A DNA stretch of 64,000 nt from Polynucleobacter yangtzensis (GTDB lineage Bacteria; Pseudomonadota; Gammaproteobacteria; Burkholderiales; Burkholderiaceae): the NCBI RefSeq assembly GCF_001595965.1, contig NZ_LOJI01000003.1, positions 62,001 through 126,000 on the forward strand. Reading direction: 5' to 3'. Made by a program: the position numbers and the translations under genes. Under the pieces are notes generated by a model that was given only the letters and a program-made list of their open reading frames with translations, did no database searches and was not told where the DNA came from. Positions 28,216-39,174 of this stretch are shown here, piece by piece. Positions within the stretch are counted from its first letter, which is position 1. Each line of letters starts with the position of its first letter.

Positions 28216-31200
28216 ATGCTGCAAAACATTATTCCGCCTCGCCTTAAGAGCGCGCTTGCTAAACGTCCTCAAGGTTCGAGTCGAACTTGGCGTAAGCGTG
28301 CCTTGATTTTGGGGGGCGTAATTCTGGCCCTTTCTGTACTGGTGCATATGGGGGTACGTTTTATTCTTTGGCCGCAAATCGAGAAGTCCAAGGCCTCAGT
28401 TGAAAAACTCATCAGCGCGCGAATTGGCGCTGATGTATCGATGGACTCACTGCATGTTTCATGGACGGGAATTAGGCCTGATTTTGAAATCGAAGGCTTG
28501 CGCTTTAACGCCCCAGAAAAAACAAAACCTCTTTTATTTATACAAAAGATAAACGGACAGTTAAGTTGGGCTTCCTTTTATCATCTCGCACCATTTTTTC
28601 AAGAACTCACTTTTGAAGGCGCTGAAATTTATGCACAACGGAATAGCAAGGGCGCTATTAGTGTTGCAGGCATCTCGATTGATGGCAAGACGAATGATTA
28701 CTCTGCAGAGAATTGGCTTTTTTCTCAAAACGAAATTCGAGTAAAGGATGTCAAATTATTTTGGGAGGACCAACTCAAAAAGAAGCCGTCTACTGCGATA
28801 GAGATACAAAGTCTTACTCTCAGTAACGGCATTCGCAGCCACATAGGCTCAATCAGCGCAACAACTCCCTGGACCAAGGGCCCCCTCCTACTGGATATTG
28901 ATTTAGTCCATCACATAGGCGGCCAAGCAGGCAATTGGCGCGATTGGATTGGAACCATCTCCTGGAATTTAAATACCCTTCAGCTCGGTCAGATTGCGAA
29001 TGAATTTTCCCTCCCACTAAATACTCTAGAGGGCGCACTCAGCTCAAAGGGGAAATTAAAAATTGATAACGGCAAGCCTGATGGTGGAGAAATTTATCTT
29101 GCAGCCGATGATTTAACAATTCAACTATCTAAGAATGAGGATGCAATTGCTCTTGGGCGATTAGAAACAAACCTGACTCAGGAAACTGATAACGGAATGA
29201 TCTCTATCACTACCAAGACATTTGCATGGCGTGATACCGAAAGCCCAAAATCAACTTCCTTAGAGAATTTAAGCCCCATGACTTTCCGATGGAGACCGCC
29301 GGCAGGCGATGAAGAAATTAAAGAGTTTGGCTTTTCATCCCCCAAGATTTCCGTTGAGGATATTGCTTTATTTGCCCTTAATCTTCCACTCTCTAAAAAA
29401 GTCCAGCAATGGATTAAAGCCTCTAAAGCTGATGGAGAGCTGCAAGATTTAGATATCTCTTGGTCTGAGAGCAAATCGCCTTTATCAGCGCTGAATATTC
29501 CCGGTGGCTGGTTTAAATCAAGCAAACTAGGCTTTAATGTGAGCGCAAAACTGATCGATGTTAGTTTTATCGGCATCAACAAATCTATGCCCTCTGTATC
29601 AAATCTGTCAGGATTTCTGGCTGCAGACCAAACCAAAGGAAGCTTCACCATCCAATCCAATAATTTAGGAGTGGAGATAAATGATCTATTGGTGGATCCA
29701 AAAATAAAACTAGATAAAGCTAATGGTCAAATTTCCTGGTCAAAACAAAAAGGTAACTGGGTTATTAAAACAAAGCAGTTAGCACTGAGTAATCCTGAGA
29801 TTTCGACAACACTCAATCTGAACTACATCATTGGCGAAGTTAATAAGCCAGACTTCATGACACTGGATATGGACTTTGCACAAGCAAATCTACAGACTGC
29901 CTATAGATATTTGCCAGTTAGCATGGGAAGCGAAGTCAAAACCTATTTAAGAAAAGCCTTTGATGCAGGAGTAATTAAAAAGGGGAATCTCCATATTAAA
30001 GGTGACCCTAATGAGGTGCCTTTCCCAAAAGCAGGCTCCGGAGAATTCACGCTCAATCTACCTATCGTTGGCGCAACCTTTAGCCCGGTGCCCTCCACAT
30101 CACCTGCACAAGGTTTATGGCCCGCCTTTAATAACGTGAATGGCGTTATTAATATGCAGAATGCCAACTTTACGGTAGACATTGATCAGGCAAGCTACAA
30201 ACAGGTTGCCCTAAGCAAATTCCATGCTGAGATACCAAGTGTTAGTGCAAAGCAATTAATCCTGACAGTAAATGGCGAAGCACAGGGCGATGCGCCGCAA
30301 CTCCTGGATTATTTATTTACCTCACCTGTCGGCAAGAAACAGGCTGAGCTTGAGAAAAATTTAAAGATTACAGGGCCTACTAACTTAAATCTTGGCTTAA
30401 AAATCCCACTATCCGGCACTGGTGATACCAATACGGATATTCAAATTAACTTCCCTGGCAATAGAGTTCAGTGGGCCAACATACCTCCTTTTGAAAATCT
30501 CAAAGGCAAAATTCGCATTACCGAAGTCAATCCAGAATTCGAAGATATTACAGCTGAGTTTCTTGGTGGCTCCATTAAAATTTCGAGCACAACACCTAAC
30601 CAAAGCAGCCAAAGCTACAGCATCACAGGAAATATTTCTGCGAACTTCATCAAGGATTACTTTGCAAAGGATGCTGCAGTACAGGCATCCCCTATTTTGC
30701 AATCCCTTAGTGGTGTGGCTAGGTATGACGGCATTATTAATTTCAACAAGGGTAATAGCGAAACTAGCCTAAAAATCGACATGCGTGACTGGGGTAGTAC
30801 TGCGCCCGCACCCCTGAAAAAACAGGCGGGTACCTTGATGTCTGGTCAGCTGAACCTTAAAACCTTCGCCAAAACAAAAAGTAATTCCAGCCGCCTCACT
30901 TGGGATGGAAAGATTGGGGACTCCTACTTTATTCAAGGCGAAATTGCTGGTGATGACCTGCTTCGTCAAGCTGTAGGCATTGGCGCGCCCGCCATCCTTC
31001 CTCAAGAGGGCCTTGCGCTAAATATTGTTAGCAATGAGTTGAACGCAGATGCTTGGCAAGAATTTTTGAGTAATCAAAACAGAAAAAAATCTGGGGTGAG
31101 CGCTAACCCAAACACTACAAGTAATGTCCAAGTTTCAGCACAAGTAAAACAATTAACTTTGTTTGACCGCGTCTGGCAGGATATTAATTTGGCTGCAAGC

Positions 31201-32370
31201 AATAAAGGTGCTACCTGGCAACTGCGCATGAGAGGATCCCCTCAAGTTGCCGGCAATATCCAATATCAACCAGCTACAACATCTGACGGTAGCGACTTAA
31301 TTAGCGGACGTCTTGTGCGCTTAAAGATTCCCGAAGAGCTTGTTAGCGCAGCAATCCCTACAAAGCAAACTTCAAAAACTCCGCCAACTAAAAATAAATT
31401 TGGCCCCGGATCGATGCCTAGTATTGAATTAACCATTGATGATTTTGATTGGAACAAAGCACGGCTTGGTCAGGTAAAAATTAAAACTAAGACCATAGGC
31501 AATACTGTCAATTTCGAATCTGTTCAATTCAACAATCCACAAGGTAGCTCAACTACAACTGGTCGTTGGGTTGGGGCTACGCAAACTACCCCCGCACACA
31601 CCAACTTAAATATTGATTTGGATATTAAGGATGCGGGCCAGATTATTGGTCACTGGACTAATCAAAAGTCAGTAGAGGGCGGGCAAGGCAAGTTGACAAT
31701 CAATGCAGATTGGGACGGCTCCCCATTCAACCCTCAATATGAGACCCTGTCAGGCAAGGCAAATTTAAATTTAGAAAAAGGTCGCCTCTTAGAAGTTAAT
31801 ACCAGTGGAGCAAAGCTACTAGATGTTCTGAGTTTGCAAAGTTTATTTAGGTTTGCCACGTTAGACCTAAAAGGTAGTCTAGGAAATATTGTTACCAAAG
31901 GAACGCCATTCAATACGATTGATGCCTCGTTTGATTTGAATGCAGGTGTAGCTCAAACCAAGCAATTCACAATGGGCTTAGATCAGGCGCGCGTTGCTAT
32001 GACCGGACAAATCAACATCCCCAAGCAAACGCAAGATTTACGTGTCACCATTTTTCCAACAATTGATGCAACTGCAGGCTCTTTAGCCGCATTTGCCATC
32101 AACCCAATCATAGGTCTTGGCGCTCTTGTTGGGCAATACCTCATTACCAGCCAAATTAATCGCAACCTACAGTCTGATTATTTAGTGCAAGGATCATGGG
32201 ATAACCCGGAAGTCATTCCACTTGATCAAAAAGGTCAGCCAATTGATACAAAAACATTAGATACGATTCGTAGCAAGGACTTGCTTAAAGAGCAAAGCAA
32301 ACCGGACAATACTACGGGGCCACAAACCAACCCAAACAATTCAAGCGCTCCAAATAAAACTGCAAACTAG
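28216..32370 (+). CDS. yhdP: YhdP family AsmA-like protein
   Basis: Large envelope protein of 1384 residues. It is anchored by one N-terminal membrane segment (about 29-47, KRALILGGVILALSVLVH), followed by a very long periplasmic beta-rich region. The C terminus is an AsmA-like domain (LEKGRLLEVNTSGAKLLDVL, then FRFATLDLKGSLG) and ends in a Pro/Asn-rich tail. In E. coli YhdP, TamB and YdbH together carry phospholipids to the outer membrane. That role is known for the family and inferred here. It is followed six bases later by the nitrilase gene; the yhdP-nitrilase-tldD order is frequent in this group. Confidence 0.92.
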   Translation: MLQNIIPPRLKSALAKRPQGSSRTWRKRALILGGVILALSVLVHMGVRFILWPQIEKSKASVEKLISARIGADVSMDSLHVSWTGIRPDFEIEGLRFNAPEKTKPLLFIQKINGQLSWASFYHLAPFFQELTFEGAEIYAQRNSKGAISVAGISIDGKTNDYSAENWLFSQNEIRVKDVKLFWEDQLKKKPSTAIEIQSLTLSNGIRSHIGSISATTPWTKGPLLLDIDLVHHIGGQAGNWRDWIGTISWNLNTLQLGQIANEFSLPLNTLEGALSSKGKLKIDNGKPDGGEIYLAADDLTIQLSKNEDAIALGRLETNLTQETDNGMISITTKTFAWRDTESPKSTSLENLSPMTFRWRPPAGDEEIKEFGFSSPKISVEDIALFALNLPLSKKVQQWIKASKADGELQDLDISWSESKSPLSALNIPGGWFKSSKLGFNVSAKLIDVSFIGINKSMPSVSNLSGFLAADQTKGSFTIQSNNLGVEINDLLVDPKIKLDKANGQISWSKQKGNWVIKTKQLALSNPEISTTLNLNYIIGEVNKPDFMTLDMDFAQANLQTAYRYLPVSMGSEVKTYLRKAFDAGVIKKGNLHIKGDPNEVPFPKAGSGEFTLNLPIVGATFSPVPSTSPAQGLWPAFNNVNGVINMQNANFTVDIDQASYKQVALSKFHAEIPSVSAKQLILTVNGEAQGDAPQLLDYLFTSPVGKKQAELEKNLKITGPTNLNLGLKIPLSGTGDTNTDIQINFPGNRVQWANIPPFENLKGKIRITEVNPEFEDITAEFLGGSIKISSTTPNQSSQSYSITGNISANFIKDYFAKDAAVQASPILQSLSGVARYDGIINFNKGNSETSLKIDMRDWGSTAPAPLKKQAGTLMSGQLNLKTFAKTKSNSSRLTWDGKIGDSYFIQGEIAGDDLLRQAVGIGAPAILPQEGLALNIVSNELNADAWQEFLSNQNRKKSGVSANPNTTSNVQVSAQVKQLTLFDRVWQDINLAASNKGATWQLRMRGSPQVAGNIQYQPATTSDGSDLISGRLVRLKIPEELVSAAIPTKQTSKTPPTKNKFGPGSMPSIELTIDDFDWNKARLGQVKIKTKTIGNTVNFESVQFNNPQGSSTTTGRWVGATQTTPAHTNLNIDLDIKDAGQIIGHWTNQKSVEGGQGKLTINADWDGSPFNPQYETLSGKANLNLEKGRLLEVNTSGAKLLDVLSLQSLFRFATLDLKGSLGNIVTKGTPFNTIDASFDLNAGVAQTKQFTMGLDQARVAMTGQINIPKQTQDLRVTIFPTIDATAGSLAAFAINPIIGLGALVGQYLITSQINRNLQSDYLVQGSWDNPEVIPLDQKGQPIDTKTLDTIRSKDLLKEQSKPDNTTGPQTNPNNSSAPNKTAN

Positions 32371-32376
32371 ATTGCT

Positions 32377-33210
32377 ATGAGCACACCTGTAAATTCCTCA
32401 AATCTCAAGGTCGCATCTATTCAGATGGTCTCCACTCCCAGTCTGCAAGAGAACCTTTCTACAGCAAGTAGGCTCATCTCATCAGCGGCGGCGGATGGCG
32501 CGCAGTTAGCCGTTCTACCAGAATACTTTTGCTTAATGGGTCTTAAGGACACAGATAAAGTCTCTGCACGCGAAAGCTTTGGTAGCGGCCCCATCCAAGA
32601 GCAGCTCTCCCAGATTGCCAAACAGAACAAGCTGCACTTGGTTGCTGGCACTATTCCGCTTGAGGCAAGAGATCCAAATAAAGTACTCAATACAACTCTT
32701 GTATTTGATCCCGCAGGCCAACAAATCACTCGCTACGACAAAATTCATTTATTTGGCTTTCAAACAGCAACCGAGCGCTACCAAGAATCGGAAACGATTG
32801 AGGCTGGAAATGAGCCAGGGATCTTAAAGATTTCTGTTGATGGCAACAATTGGACTTTTGGCTTAAGTATTTGTTATGACCTGCGTTTTCCAGAACTCTA
32901 TCGCGCGCTAGGTCAGGTAGATTGCCATATCATTCCGGCCGCATTTACCTACACCACCGGAAAAGACCATTGGGAAATTCTGTTGCGCGCCCGAGCCATT
33001 GAAAACCAAAGTTATGTATTAGCTTCAGCCCAAGGTGGTAAACACCAAAACCAGCGTCGCACTTGGGGTAATAGCATGTTGATTGACCCTTGGGGCGAGA
33101 TCTTAGCCAATCTCCCTGAAGGAGAAGGCTTTATTTCTGGTGTCTTGTGCAAAGATAAATTAAACGAGGTACGCTCTAAGTTACCTGCACTTGCACATCG
33201 CAAGATTTAA
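32377..33210 (+). CDS. Nitrilase-superfamily carbon-nitrogen hydrolase (deaminated-glutathione amidase type)
   Basis: Hydrolase of 277 residues with the full Glu-Lys-Cys triad: E49 in VLPEYF, K122 in RYDKIHLF, C166 in [13 protein letters not shown]. The Nit1/YbeM branch repairs deaminated glutathione. That assignment rests on overall likeness ([23 protein letters not shown]) and is less certain than the superfamily. It lies six bases after yhdP and 20 bases before tldD, so the three are likely one transcript. Confidence 0.9.
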   Translation: MSTPVNSSNLKVASIQMVSTPSLQENLSTASRLISSAAADGAQLAVLPEYFCLMGLKDTDKVSARESFGSGPIQEQLSQIAKQNKLHLVAGTIPLEARDPNKVLNTTLVFDPAGQQITRYDKIHLFGFQTATERYQESETIEAGNEPGILKISVDGNNWTFGLSICYDLRFPELYRALGQVDCHIIPAAFTYTTGKDHWEILLRARAIENQSYVLASAQGGKHQNQRRTWGNSMLIDPWGEILANLPEGEGFISGVLCKDKLNEVRSKLPALAHRKI

Positions 33211-33230
33211 AGAAAGATCCGCCCAATCAC

Positions 33231-34721
33231 ATGAATGCACCAGAAGCACTATTTCCTGCAAATTGGACTAAAGCCAAAAAGCAAGCAGACCTTATTAAAT
33301 TAGCCAAATCTATTCTGCTTGAGCCAACAGGATTATCAGAACAAGATTTGCATCACACCTTTGGCCATCTATTTACCCATCGTCTTGATGATGCGGACCT
33401 TTACTTTCAACATACTCGCAGCGAGAGCTGGAGTCTTGAAGAGGGCATCGTTAAATCTGGCAGCTTCAATATTGATCAAGGTGTTGGGGTCCGCGCCATC
33501 TATGGTGATAAGACCGCCTTTGCCTATTCAGATGAAATTAATTTAGAAGCTTTAAGCAAGGCAGCAAAAGCAACTCGAGTAATCGGACCAGCAGGCGGCA
33601 AGCAAGCGGTTGCAAGTAAATCATTTAACCCCGTATCAAATAAACTGTACTCAGATATCAACCCTCTTGACTCACTACAGCCAAAGGAAAAAATCGCGTT
33701 ACTAGAAAGCATTGAGCGCAGAGCTAAGGCGCGTGATCCACGCATTATTCAGGTGATGGCAAGTCTTGCTGGGGAGTTTGATGTAGTTTTAGTGGTTAGG
33801 GCTGATGGTTTATTGGCTGCCGATGTCCGCCCCCTGGTGCGCGTTTCGGTCCATGTCATTGCAGAACAAAATGGTCGCCGAGAATCTGGATCTTCCGGTG
33901 GTGGCGCGCGCCATGACTACCTGTACTTCGATCAAGAACTCATCAATCGCTATGTTGATGAAGCGGTTGATGGCGCTTTAGTGAACCTAGAATCTCGTCC
34001 TGCCCCAGCAGGCCCAATGACTGTGGTGATGGGGCCAGGATGGCCTGGTGTCCTTTTGCATGAAGCAGTTGGTCATGGTCTTGAGGGTGACTTTAATCGC
34101 AAGGGATCTTCTGCATTTGCCGGTCGAATTGGGCAACGTGTTGCCGCAAAAGGTGTCACTGTAGTGGATGATGGCACCCTATCTGGACGTAGAGGCTCTT
34201 TAAACATTGATGATGAAGGTACGCCTACGCAATGCACCACATTAATTGAGGATGGCATTTTGAAGGGTTACATTCAGGACAGCCTCAATGCACGCTTAAT
34301 GAATATGCCCCTCACCGGAAATGGTCGACGCGAAAGCTTTGCCTCGCTTCCAATGCCGCGTATGACAAATACTTACATGCTGGCTGGCAAAGATGATCCC
34401 CAAGAAATCGTGGCCAGTATTAAACGTGGTTTGTATGCGGTCAATTTTGGCGGTGGCCAAGTGGATATCACCAGCGGCAAATTTGTTTTCTCCGCTTCAG
34501 AAGCCTACTGGGTTGAAAACGGCAAAATCCAATACCCCGTTAAAGGTGCCACCATTATTGGCAGCGGTCCAGAGTCCCTAAAACAGGTCTCCATGATCGG
34601 AAATGACCTCAAACTCGATGGCGGGGTTGGGGTTTGCGGCAAGGAAGGGCAAAGCGTTCCGGTTGGAGTTGGGCAACCTACTCTCCGAATTGACAGCCTT
34701 ACCGTGGGCGGGACTGCCTGA
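33231..34721 (+). CDS. tldD: Metalloprotease TldD
   Basis: Zinc-dependent protease subunit of 496 residues that works with TldE (PmbA) in processing microcins and some ribosomally made peptides and in degrading CcdA. It has the zinc motif HEAVGH (277-282) in [20 protein letters not shown], and the conserved [16 protein letters not shown] downstream. The C-terminal half is typical of TldD rather than TldE, which lacks the zinc motif. tldE is not in this window. aroG follows after 30 bases. Confidence 0.95.
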   Translation: MNAPEALFPANWTKAKKQADLIKLAKSILLEPTGLSEQDLHHTFGHLFTHRLDDADLYFQHTRSESWSLEEGIVKSGSFNIDQGVGVRAIYGDKTAFAYSDEINLEALSKAAKATRVIGPAGGKQAVASKSFNPVSNKLYSDINPLDSLQPKEKIALLESIERRAKARDPRIIQVMASLAGEFDVVLVVRADGLLAADVRPLVRVSVHVIAEQNGRRESGSSGGGARHDYLYFDQELINRYVDEAVDGALVNLESRPAPAGPMTVVMGPGWPGVLLHEAVGHGLEGDFNRKGSSAFAGRIGQRVAAKGVTVVDDGTLSGRRGSLNIDDEGTPTQCTTLIEDGILKGYIQDSLNARLMNMPLTGNGRRESFASLPMPRMTNTYMLAGKDDPQEIVASIKRGLYAVNFGGGQVDITSGKFVFSASEAYWVENGKIQYPVKGATIIGSGPESLKQVSMIGNDLKLDGGVGVCGKEGQSVPVGVGQPTLRIDSLTVGGTA

Positions 34722-34751
34722 TATTGGCAAATTACGGCTTAAAATAGCCGG

Positions 34752-35876
34752 ATGAGCCAACAAAATACAAATCCCGCTAATTGGTACTCCGCGGTCGACA
34801 AGACCTCCGATACCGACGATCAACGCATCGACAAGATTTCTGTTCTGCCTCCGCCAGAGCATTTAATCCGTTTCTTTCCAATTTCTGGAACACCAACAGA
34901 AGCGTTGATCAGCAAAACTCGCAAAAAGATTCGCGACATTATTCACGGTAAAGATGACCGCTTACTCGTCATTATTGGACCATGCTCTATTCATGATCCA
35001 CGTGCAGCACTCGAATACTGTCAACGCCTTTTAAGTGAGCGCGAACGTTTTGCTGGCGAACTAGAAATTGTGATGCGTGTGTATTTTGAAAAGCCACGCA
35101 CTACTGTTGGCTGGAAAGGTTTGATCAATGACCCGTACCTTGATGAAAGCTATCGCATCGAAGAGGGACTACGTCTTGCCCGCCAAGTGCTAATGGAAAT
35201 TAATCGACTCGGCATGCCAGCAGGTAGCGAATTCCTAGATGTCATCTCTCCTCAATATATTGCTGATCTGATTTCATGGGGAGCAATCGGTGCACGTACC
35301 ACTGAAAGCCAAGTTCATCGCGAACTCGCATCAGGACTCTCTGCACCTATTGGCTTTAAAAATGGTACCGATGGAAACATCAAGATTGCTACCGATGCTA
35401 TTCAAGCAGCAGGTCGGCCACATCACTTCTTGTCTGTGCATAAGAATGGTCAAGTATCTGTTGTTGAAACCAAAGGTAATAAAGATTGCCACGTCATTTT
35501 GCGTGGTGGTAAAGAGCCGAACTACGAAGCCAAGTTTGTACAAGCTGCCTGCTCTGAGCTAGAAGCAGCCAAGCTTCCAGCTAGTTTGATGGTTGACTTG
35601 TCTCATGCTAATTCAAGCAAGAAACATGAGCGTCAAATCGTGGTTGCTGATGATGTTGCACAGCAAATTGAATCTGGCTCACATCAGATTTTTGGTGTGA
35701 TGGTAGAAAGTCATTTAAATGATGGTGCTCAGAAATTTACACCAGGCAAAGATGACCCAAGTAAATTAGAGTACGGTCGCAGTATTACTGATGCGTGTAT
35801 TAACTGGGATGATTCGGTGCAAGTATTAGAGCGTCTTGCTGCTGCCGTCAAAAAACGCAGAAGTAAGAAAAAATAA
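34752..35876 (+). CDS. aroG: 3-deoxy-7-phosphoheptulonate synthase (class I DAHP synthase)
   Basis: First step of the shikimate pathway: condenses PEP and erythrose 4-phosphate. The 374-residue protein has VIIGPCSIHDPRAALEYC, YFEKPRTTVGWKGLINDP, SWGAIGARTTESQVHRELAS and MVDLSHANSSKKHERQ. This is the class I (AroF/G/H) type, presumably feedback-inhibited by one aromatic amino acid; which one cannot be read safely. The strong hairpin right after the gene ends the transcript. Confidence 0.95.
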   Translation: MSQQNTNPANWYSAVDKTSDTDDQRIDKISVLPPPEHLIRFFPISGTPTEALISKTRKKIRDIIHGKDDRLLVIIGPCSIHDPRAALEYCQRLLSERERFAGELEIVMRVYFEKPRTTVGWKGLINDPYLDESYRIEEGLRLARQVLMEINRLGMPAGSEFLDVISPQYIADLISWGAIGARTTESQVHRELASGLSAPIGFKNGTDGNIKIATDAIQAAGRPHHFLSVHKNGQVSVVETKGNKDCHVILRGGKEPNYEAKFVQAACSELEAAKLPASLMVDLSHANSSKKHERQIVVADDVAQQIESGSHQIFGVMVESHLNDGAQKFTPGKDDPSKLEYGRSITDACINWDDSVQVLERLAAAVKKRRSKKK

Positions 35877-35906
35877 TGCAGAATTAATTTTGCAAGAAGC
35901 AAAACT

Positions 35907-35938
35907 AAAGAGACTAATTTACTTAGTCTCTTTTTTTT
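35907..35938 (+). terminator. Terminator after aroG
   Basis: Stem AAAGAGACTAA / TTAGTCTCTTT (35907-35917 and 35923-35933) has loop TTTAC and is followed by further T to 35938. It overlaps the 3' end of the convergent adenosyltransferase gene. Confidence 0.85.
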
Positions 35939-36488
35939 CGTGCTTCCAAAGCACATCAGACCCGCCGGCTGCACGATTTAAGATGCGTGCCAGCACAAAT
36001 AGCAAATCTGATAAACGATTCACATATTGCCTGGGGGAATCATACAAAGGCTCTTCCCAGCCTAAGCGGACAATCGAACGCTCTGCTCTACGGCAAACCG
36101 TACGGCACACATGCGCCTGTGCAGCAGCTCTAGTACCGCCTGGCAAAATGAATTCGGTCAAAGGCGGCAGCTGTTGATTGTATTTTTCAAGCCAAACATC
36201 TAACTGAGCTACATGCTCAGGATTGAGTAGCTTGTAGTTGGGGATGCAAAGCTCACCCCCCAAATCAAATAAATCATGTTGCACCTGCAGGAAAAGCTCA
36301 TGCAATTCAGCAGAAATGCCTTCAGGAATCTGCTCAGTCATCAAAACCCCGATTTCTGAGTTCAATTCATCGATATCACCCATAGCGCAGATACGCAGAT
36401 GATCCTTCTCCACGCGACTGCCGTCACCCAAGCCAGTCATCCCGGCGTCACCTGTTCTGGTGGCGATTTTTGATAGTCGATTTCCCAT
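35919..36488 (-). CDS. PduO-type cob(I)alamin adenosyltransferase
   Basis: Attaches the adenosyl group of ATP to cob(I)alamin to make coenzyme B12. The 189-residue protein has the ATP-binding N terminus KIATRTGDAGMTGLGDGSRV, the helical core and CRRAERSIVRLG near residue 125, followed by YVNRLSDLLFVLARILNR. It resembles PduO/MMAB, not CobA or EutT. It stands alone. Its start is only 18 bases from the divergent glcD start, so promoters must overlap the two coding regions. Confidence 0.94.
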   Translation of the reverse strand: MGNRLSKIATRTGDAGMTGLGDGSRVEKDHLRICAMGDIDELNSEIGVLMTEQIPEGISAELHELFLQVQHDLFDLGGELCIPNYKLLNPEHVAQLDVWLEKYNQQLPPLTEFILPGGTRAAAQAHVCRTVCRRAERSIVRLGWEEPLYDSPRQYVNRLSDLLFVLARILNRAAGGSDVLWKHEKKETK

Positions 36489-36506
36489 AAGCTTAATTAT
36501 AGGTAA

Positions 36507-38021
36507 ATGGCTAAAATGATTCTTATGAATATGGTGACCCCACCCCCCGAATTAGCCGCTATTAGCGCCCTTCAGTCCAAATTGGTTTCGGCTTTGCGCC
36601 CAATCCTTCCGGAACATGCCCTTCTATGGGAGCCAGAAGACACTATTCCCTATGAATGTGACGGCCTGGCCGCTTATAGAAGAATGCCTTTGGCAGTAGC
36701 TTTGCCAGAAACCGAGGAGCAAGTAGCCCAGATTTTGAAGATTTGCTATGCAATGCAAATTCCTGTTGTGCCTCGTGGATCTGGAACTGGCCTCTCGGGA
36801 GGTGCAATGCCCCTTTCGCAAGGATTAGTGCTGTCATTGGCCAAGCTTAAGAAAATTATCAGCATTGATCCATTTACTCGCACTGCAGTTGTTCAGCCTG
36901 GTGTTCGCAATCTTGCCATTTCTGAAGCAGTTGCACATCTTGGTTTGTATTACGCACCAGACCCTTCTTCGCAAATTGCCTGCTCTATTGGCGGCAACGT
37001 GAATGAAAACTCCGGTGGTGTGCACTGTCTCAAATACGGCCTCACCTTACATAACGTTCTACGCGTCCGTGGAATATTAATGAATGGTGAGATCGTAGAA
37101 TTTGGCGGCTTAGCCCCAGATGCACCCGGCCTTGATTTGCTAGCAATCATGATGGGCAGCGAAGGCATGCTCGCAGTTGTTACTGAAGTGACAGTCAAAC
37201 TAGTTGCCAAACCAAAGTTGGCTCGCGTGATCATGGCAAGTTTTGATGACATCGAAAAAGGTGGCAATGCAGTTGCTGCCATCATTGCTGCCGGCATTAT
37301 TCCTGCTGGCTTGGAAATGATGGATAAAGCCACCACTCGCGCTGTAGAGGAATTTGTCCACGCTGGCTATGACTTAGATGCGGCAGCTATTTTGTTATGC
37401 GAATCCGATGGCACTCCAGAAGAAGTTGCTGAAGAAATTGAGCGCATGACTAAAGTGCTCGAACAAGCAGGCGCAAGCGGCATTCAGATCTCCAAAGATG
37501 AAAGTGAGCGCTTGAAATTTTGGAGTGGTCGCAAGAATGCATTCCCGGCTGCAGGCCGCTTGGCCCCTGATTACTACTGTATGGATGGCACTATTCCCCG
37601 CCGTCATATCGCCACCCTACTTAAACGTATTCAGGGCATGGAAGAAAAATACGGACTTGGTTGCTTAAACGTTTTTCATGCTGGCGATGGCAATATGCAC
37701 CCTCTGATTTTGTTTAATGGTGCCGATCAGGAAGAGTGGCATCGTGCGGAAGAATTTGGTACTGAAATTTTAGAAGCTTGCGTTGAGCTTGGCGGCACTA
37801 TTACTGGTGAGCACGGTGTTGGCATTGAAAAAATTAATTCAATGTGCGTGCAGTTTGGTGAAGGTGAGCGTGAATCGTTCTGGGGCGTGAAGAGCGCCTT
37901 CGATCCAGAGAAACTTCTCAATCCAGATAAAGCAATTCCGACGCTCAACCGCTGCGCTGAATATGGCCGTATGCGTATTAGTGGTGGTCAGTTACCTCAT
38001 CCAGAATTGGAGCGCTTCTAA
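36507..38021 (+). CDS. glcD: Glycolate oxidase subunit GlcD (FAD-binding)
   Basis: FAD-containing catalytic subunit of glycolate dehydrogenase, which oxidises glycolate to glyoxylate. The 504-residue protein has the FAD-binding stretch PVVPRGSGTGLSGGAMPLSQ, then SSQIACSIGGNVNENSGGVH, and the C-terminal VFHAGDGNMHPLILF and GGTITGEHGVGIEK. Four in-frame ATGs lie at the N terminus (36507, 36516, 36525, 36531); AGG before the first favours it weakly. It heads a run in which glcE starts on the last base of the glcD stop. Confidence 0.94.
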   Translation: MAKMILMNMVTPPPELAAISALQSKLVSALRPILPEHALLWEPEDTIPYECDGLAAYRRMPLAVALPETEEQVAQILKICYAMQIPVVPRGSGTGLSGGAMPLSQGLVLSLAKLKKIISIDPFTRTAVVQPGVRNLAISEAVAHLGLYYAPDPSSQIACSIGGNVNENSGGVHCLKYGLTLHNVLRVRGILMNGEIVEFGGLAPDAPGLDLLAIMMGSEGMLAVVTEVTVKLVAKPKLARVIMASFDDIEKGGNAVAAIIAAGIIPAGLEMMDKATTRAVEEFVHAGYDLDAAAILLCESDGTPEEVAEEIERMTKVLEQAGASGIQISKDESERLKFWSGRKNAFPAAGRLAPDYYCMDGTIPRRHIATLLKRIQGMEEKYGLGCLNVFHAGDGNMHPLILFNGADQEEWHRAEEFGTEILEACVELGGTITGEHGVGIEKINSMCVQFGEGERESFWGVKSAFDPEKLLNPDKAIPTLNRCAEYGRMRISGGQLPHPELERF

Positions 38022-39166
38022 TGAGTCACTCCAATCTACAAGTGGATGCATTTCGCGAACAGATTCTGAATGCAGCCAAGAATAAAACCTCTCTCTCCAT
38101 TGAAGGTGGGGGCACAAAATCCTGGTACGGCAATACCAATAACTATGCCAAGCTAGATACTCGCTCTTACTCGGGCATTTTGGAGTACCAACCAGAAGAG
38201 CTAGTGATTACTGCTTGTGCAGGCACGCCACTAAAAGAAATTGAAGCAGCCCTCAAAGAAAAAAATCAGGTGCTTGCGTTTGAGCCTCCACACTTTGGTG
38301 AGAATGCAACCTTTGGTGGTGCCATTGCCGCTGGTCTAGCTGGACCTGGCCGCATCACCGTTGGCAATTTCCGCGACTTCGTATTGGGTGCTCGCATCCT
38401 AGATGGCAAGGGACAAGATCTTTCCTTTGGCGGCAAGGTCATGAAGAACGTTGCAGGCTATGACGTATCTCGCTTACTACCAGGCTCCTTGGGCACCCTA
38501 TCCCTCTTATTAGAGGCTTCAGTAAAAGTATTGCCAAAGCCTGCTGCGACTGCAACCCTACGCTGCCAACTCTCTCAAGATAAAGCACTAAAAGCATTAA
38601 ATGAATGGGCAGGCCAGCCACTACCACTTTCTGCTAGCTGCTGGATTGGGTCAGCCAAAGGTGGAGATGGAGAGCTCACCTTCCGTCTCGCGGGCGCAGC
38701 AGCTGCAGTTAAGGCTGCGATCCCACTTATGGGTTCTTTGGTTAATGCGACTGAACTCAATGAAGGAGTTGCCGAAGACTTTTGGAATAATTTGCGCGAG
38801 CAAAAAATTTCTGCTTTTGACAACCTTGGTGCAGATCAAACTTTGTATCGTCTAGCGCTGCCTGCAGCTTGTGGACCAATTGCAATTTCTGGCGCTAATG
38901 ATGAAATTATTTTTGAGTGGCATGGACAGCAACGCTGGATAAAAGCACCTGGTGATGAAGCTACCTTTGCAGCCATCAAAGCTATTGCCAATTCTCATGG
39001 TGGTCATGCAACTCGCTTTAGACAGGGCGCAAACGTAGACCCTTCCTATCAGCGCTTTACCTTACTCACAGAGCAAGCTCATTCCAAAGCCCTTGAAGCC
39101 GTACAAGAGCGCTTGAGATCCGCCTTTGATCCTGCTGGCGTATTTGCCACTAAACGTCTTCCATAA
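38021..39166 (+). CDS. glcE: Glycolate oxidase subunit GlcE (FAD-binding)
   Basis: Second flavin-binding subunit of glycolate dehydrogenase, 381 residues, shorter than GlcD. It has SIEGGGTKSWYGN at the N terminus, PPHFGENATFGGAIAAGLAG (FAD pyrophosphate contact) and GGKVMKNVAGYDVSRLLPGS, and ends RSAFDPAGVFATKRLP. Its ATG shares one base with the glcD stop (TAATG), indicating coupled translation. glcF follows after eight bases. Confidence 0.94.
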   Translation: MSHSNLQVDAFREQILNAAKNKTSLSIEGGGTKSWYGNTNNYAKLDTRSYSGILEYQPEELVITACAGTPLKEIEAALKEKNQVLAFEPPHFGENATFGGAIAAGLAGPGRITVGNFRDFVLGARILDGKGQDLSFGGKVMKNVAGYDVSRLLPGSLGTLSLLLEASVKVLPKPAATATLRCQLSQDKALKALNEWAGQPLPLSASCWIGSAKGGDGELTFRLAGAAAAVKAAIPLMGSLVNATELNEGVAEDFWNNLREQKISAFDNLGADQTLYRLALPAACGPIAISGANDEIIFEWHGQQRWIKAPGDEATFAAIKAIANSHGGHATRFRQGANVDPSYQRFTLLTEQAHSKALEAVQERLRSAFDPAGVFATKRLP

Positions 39167-39174
39167 GTATTTCT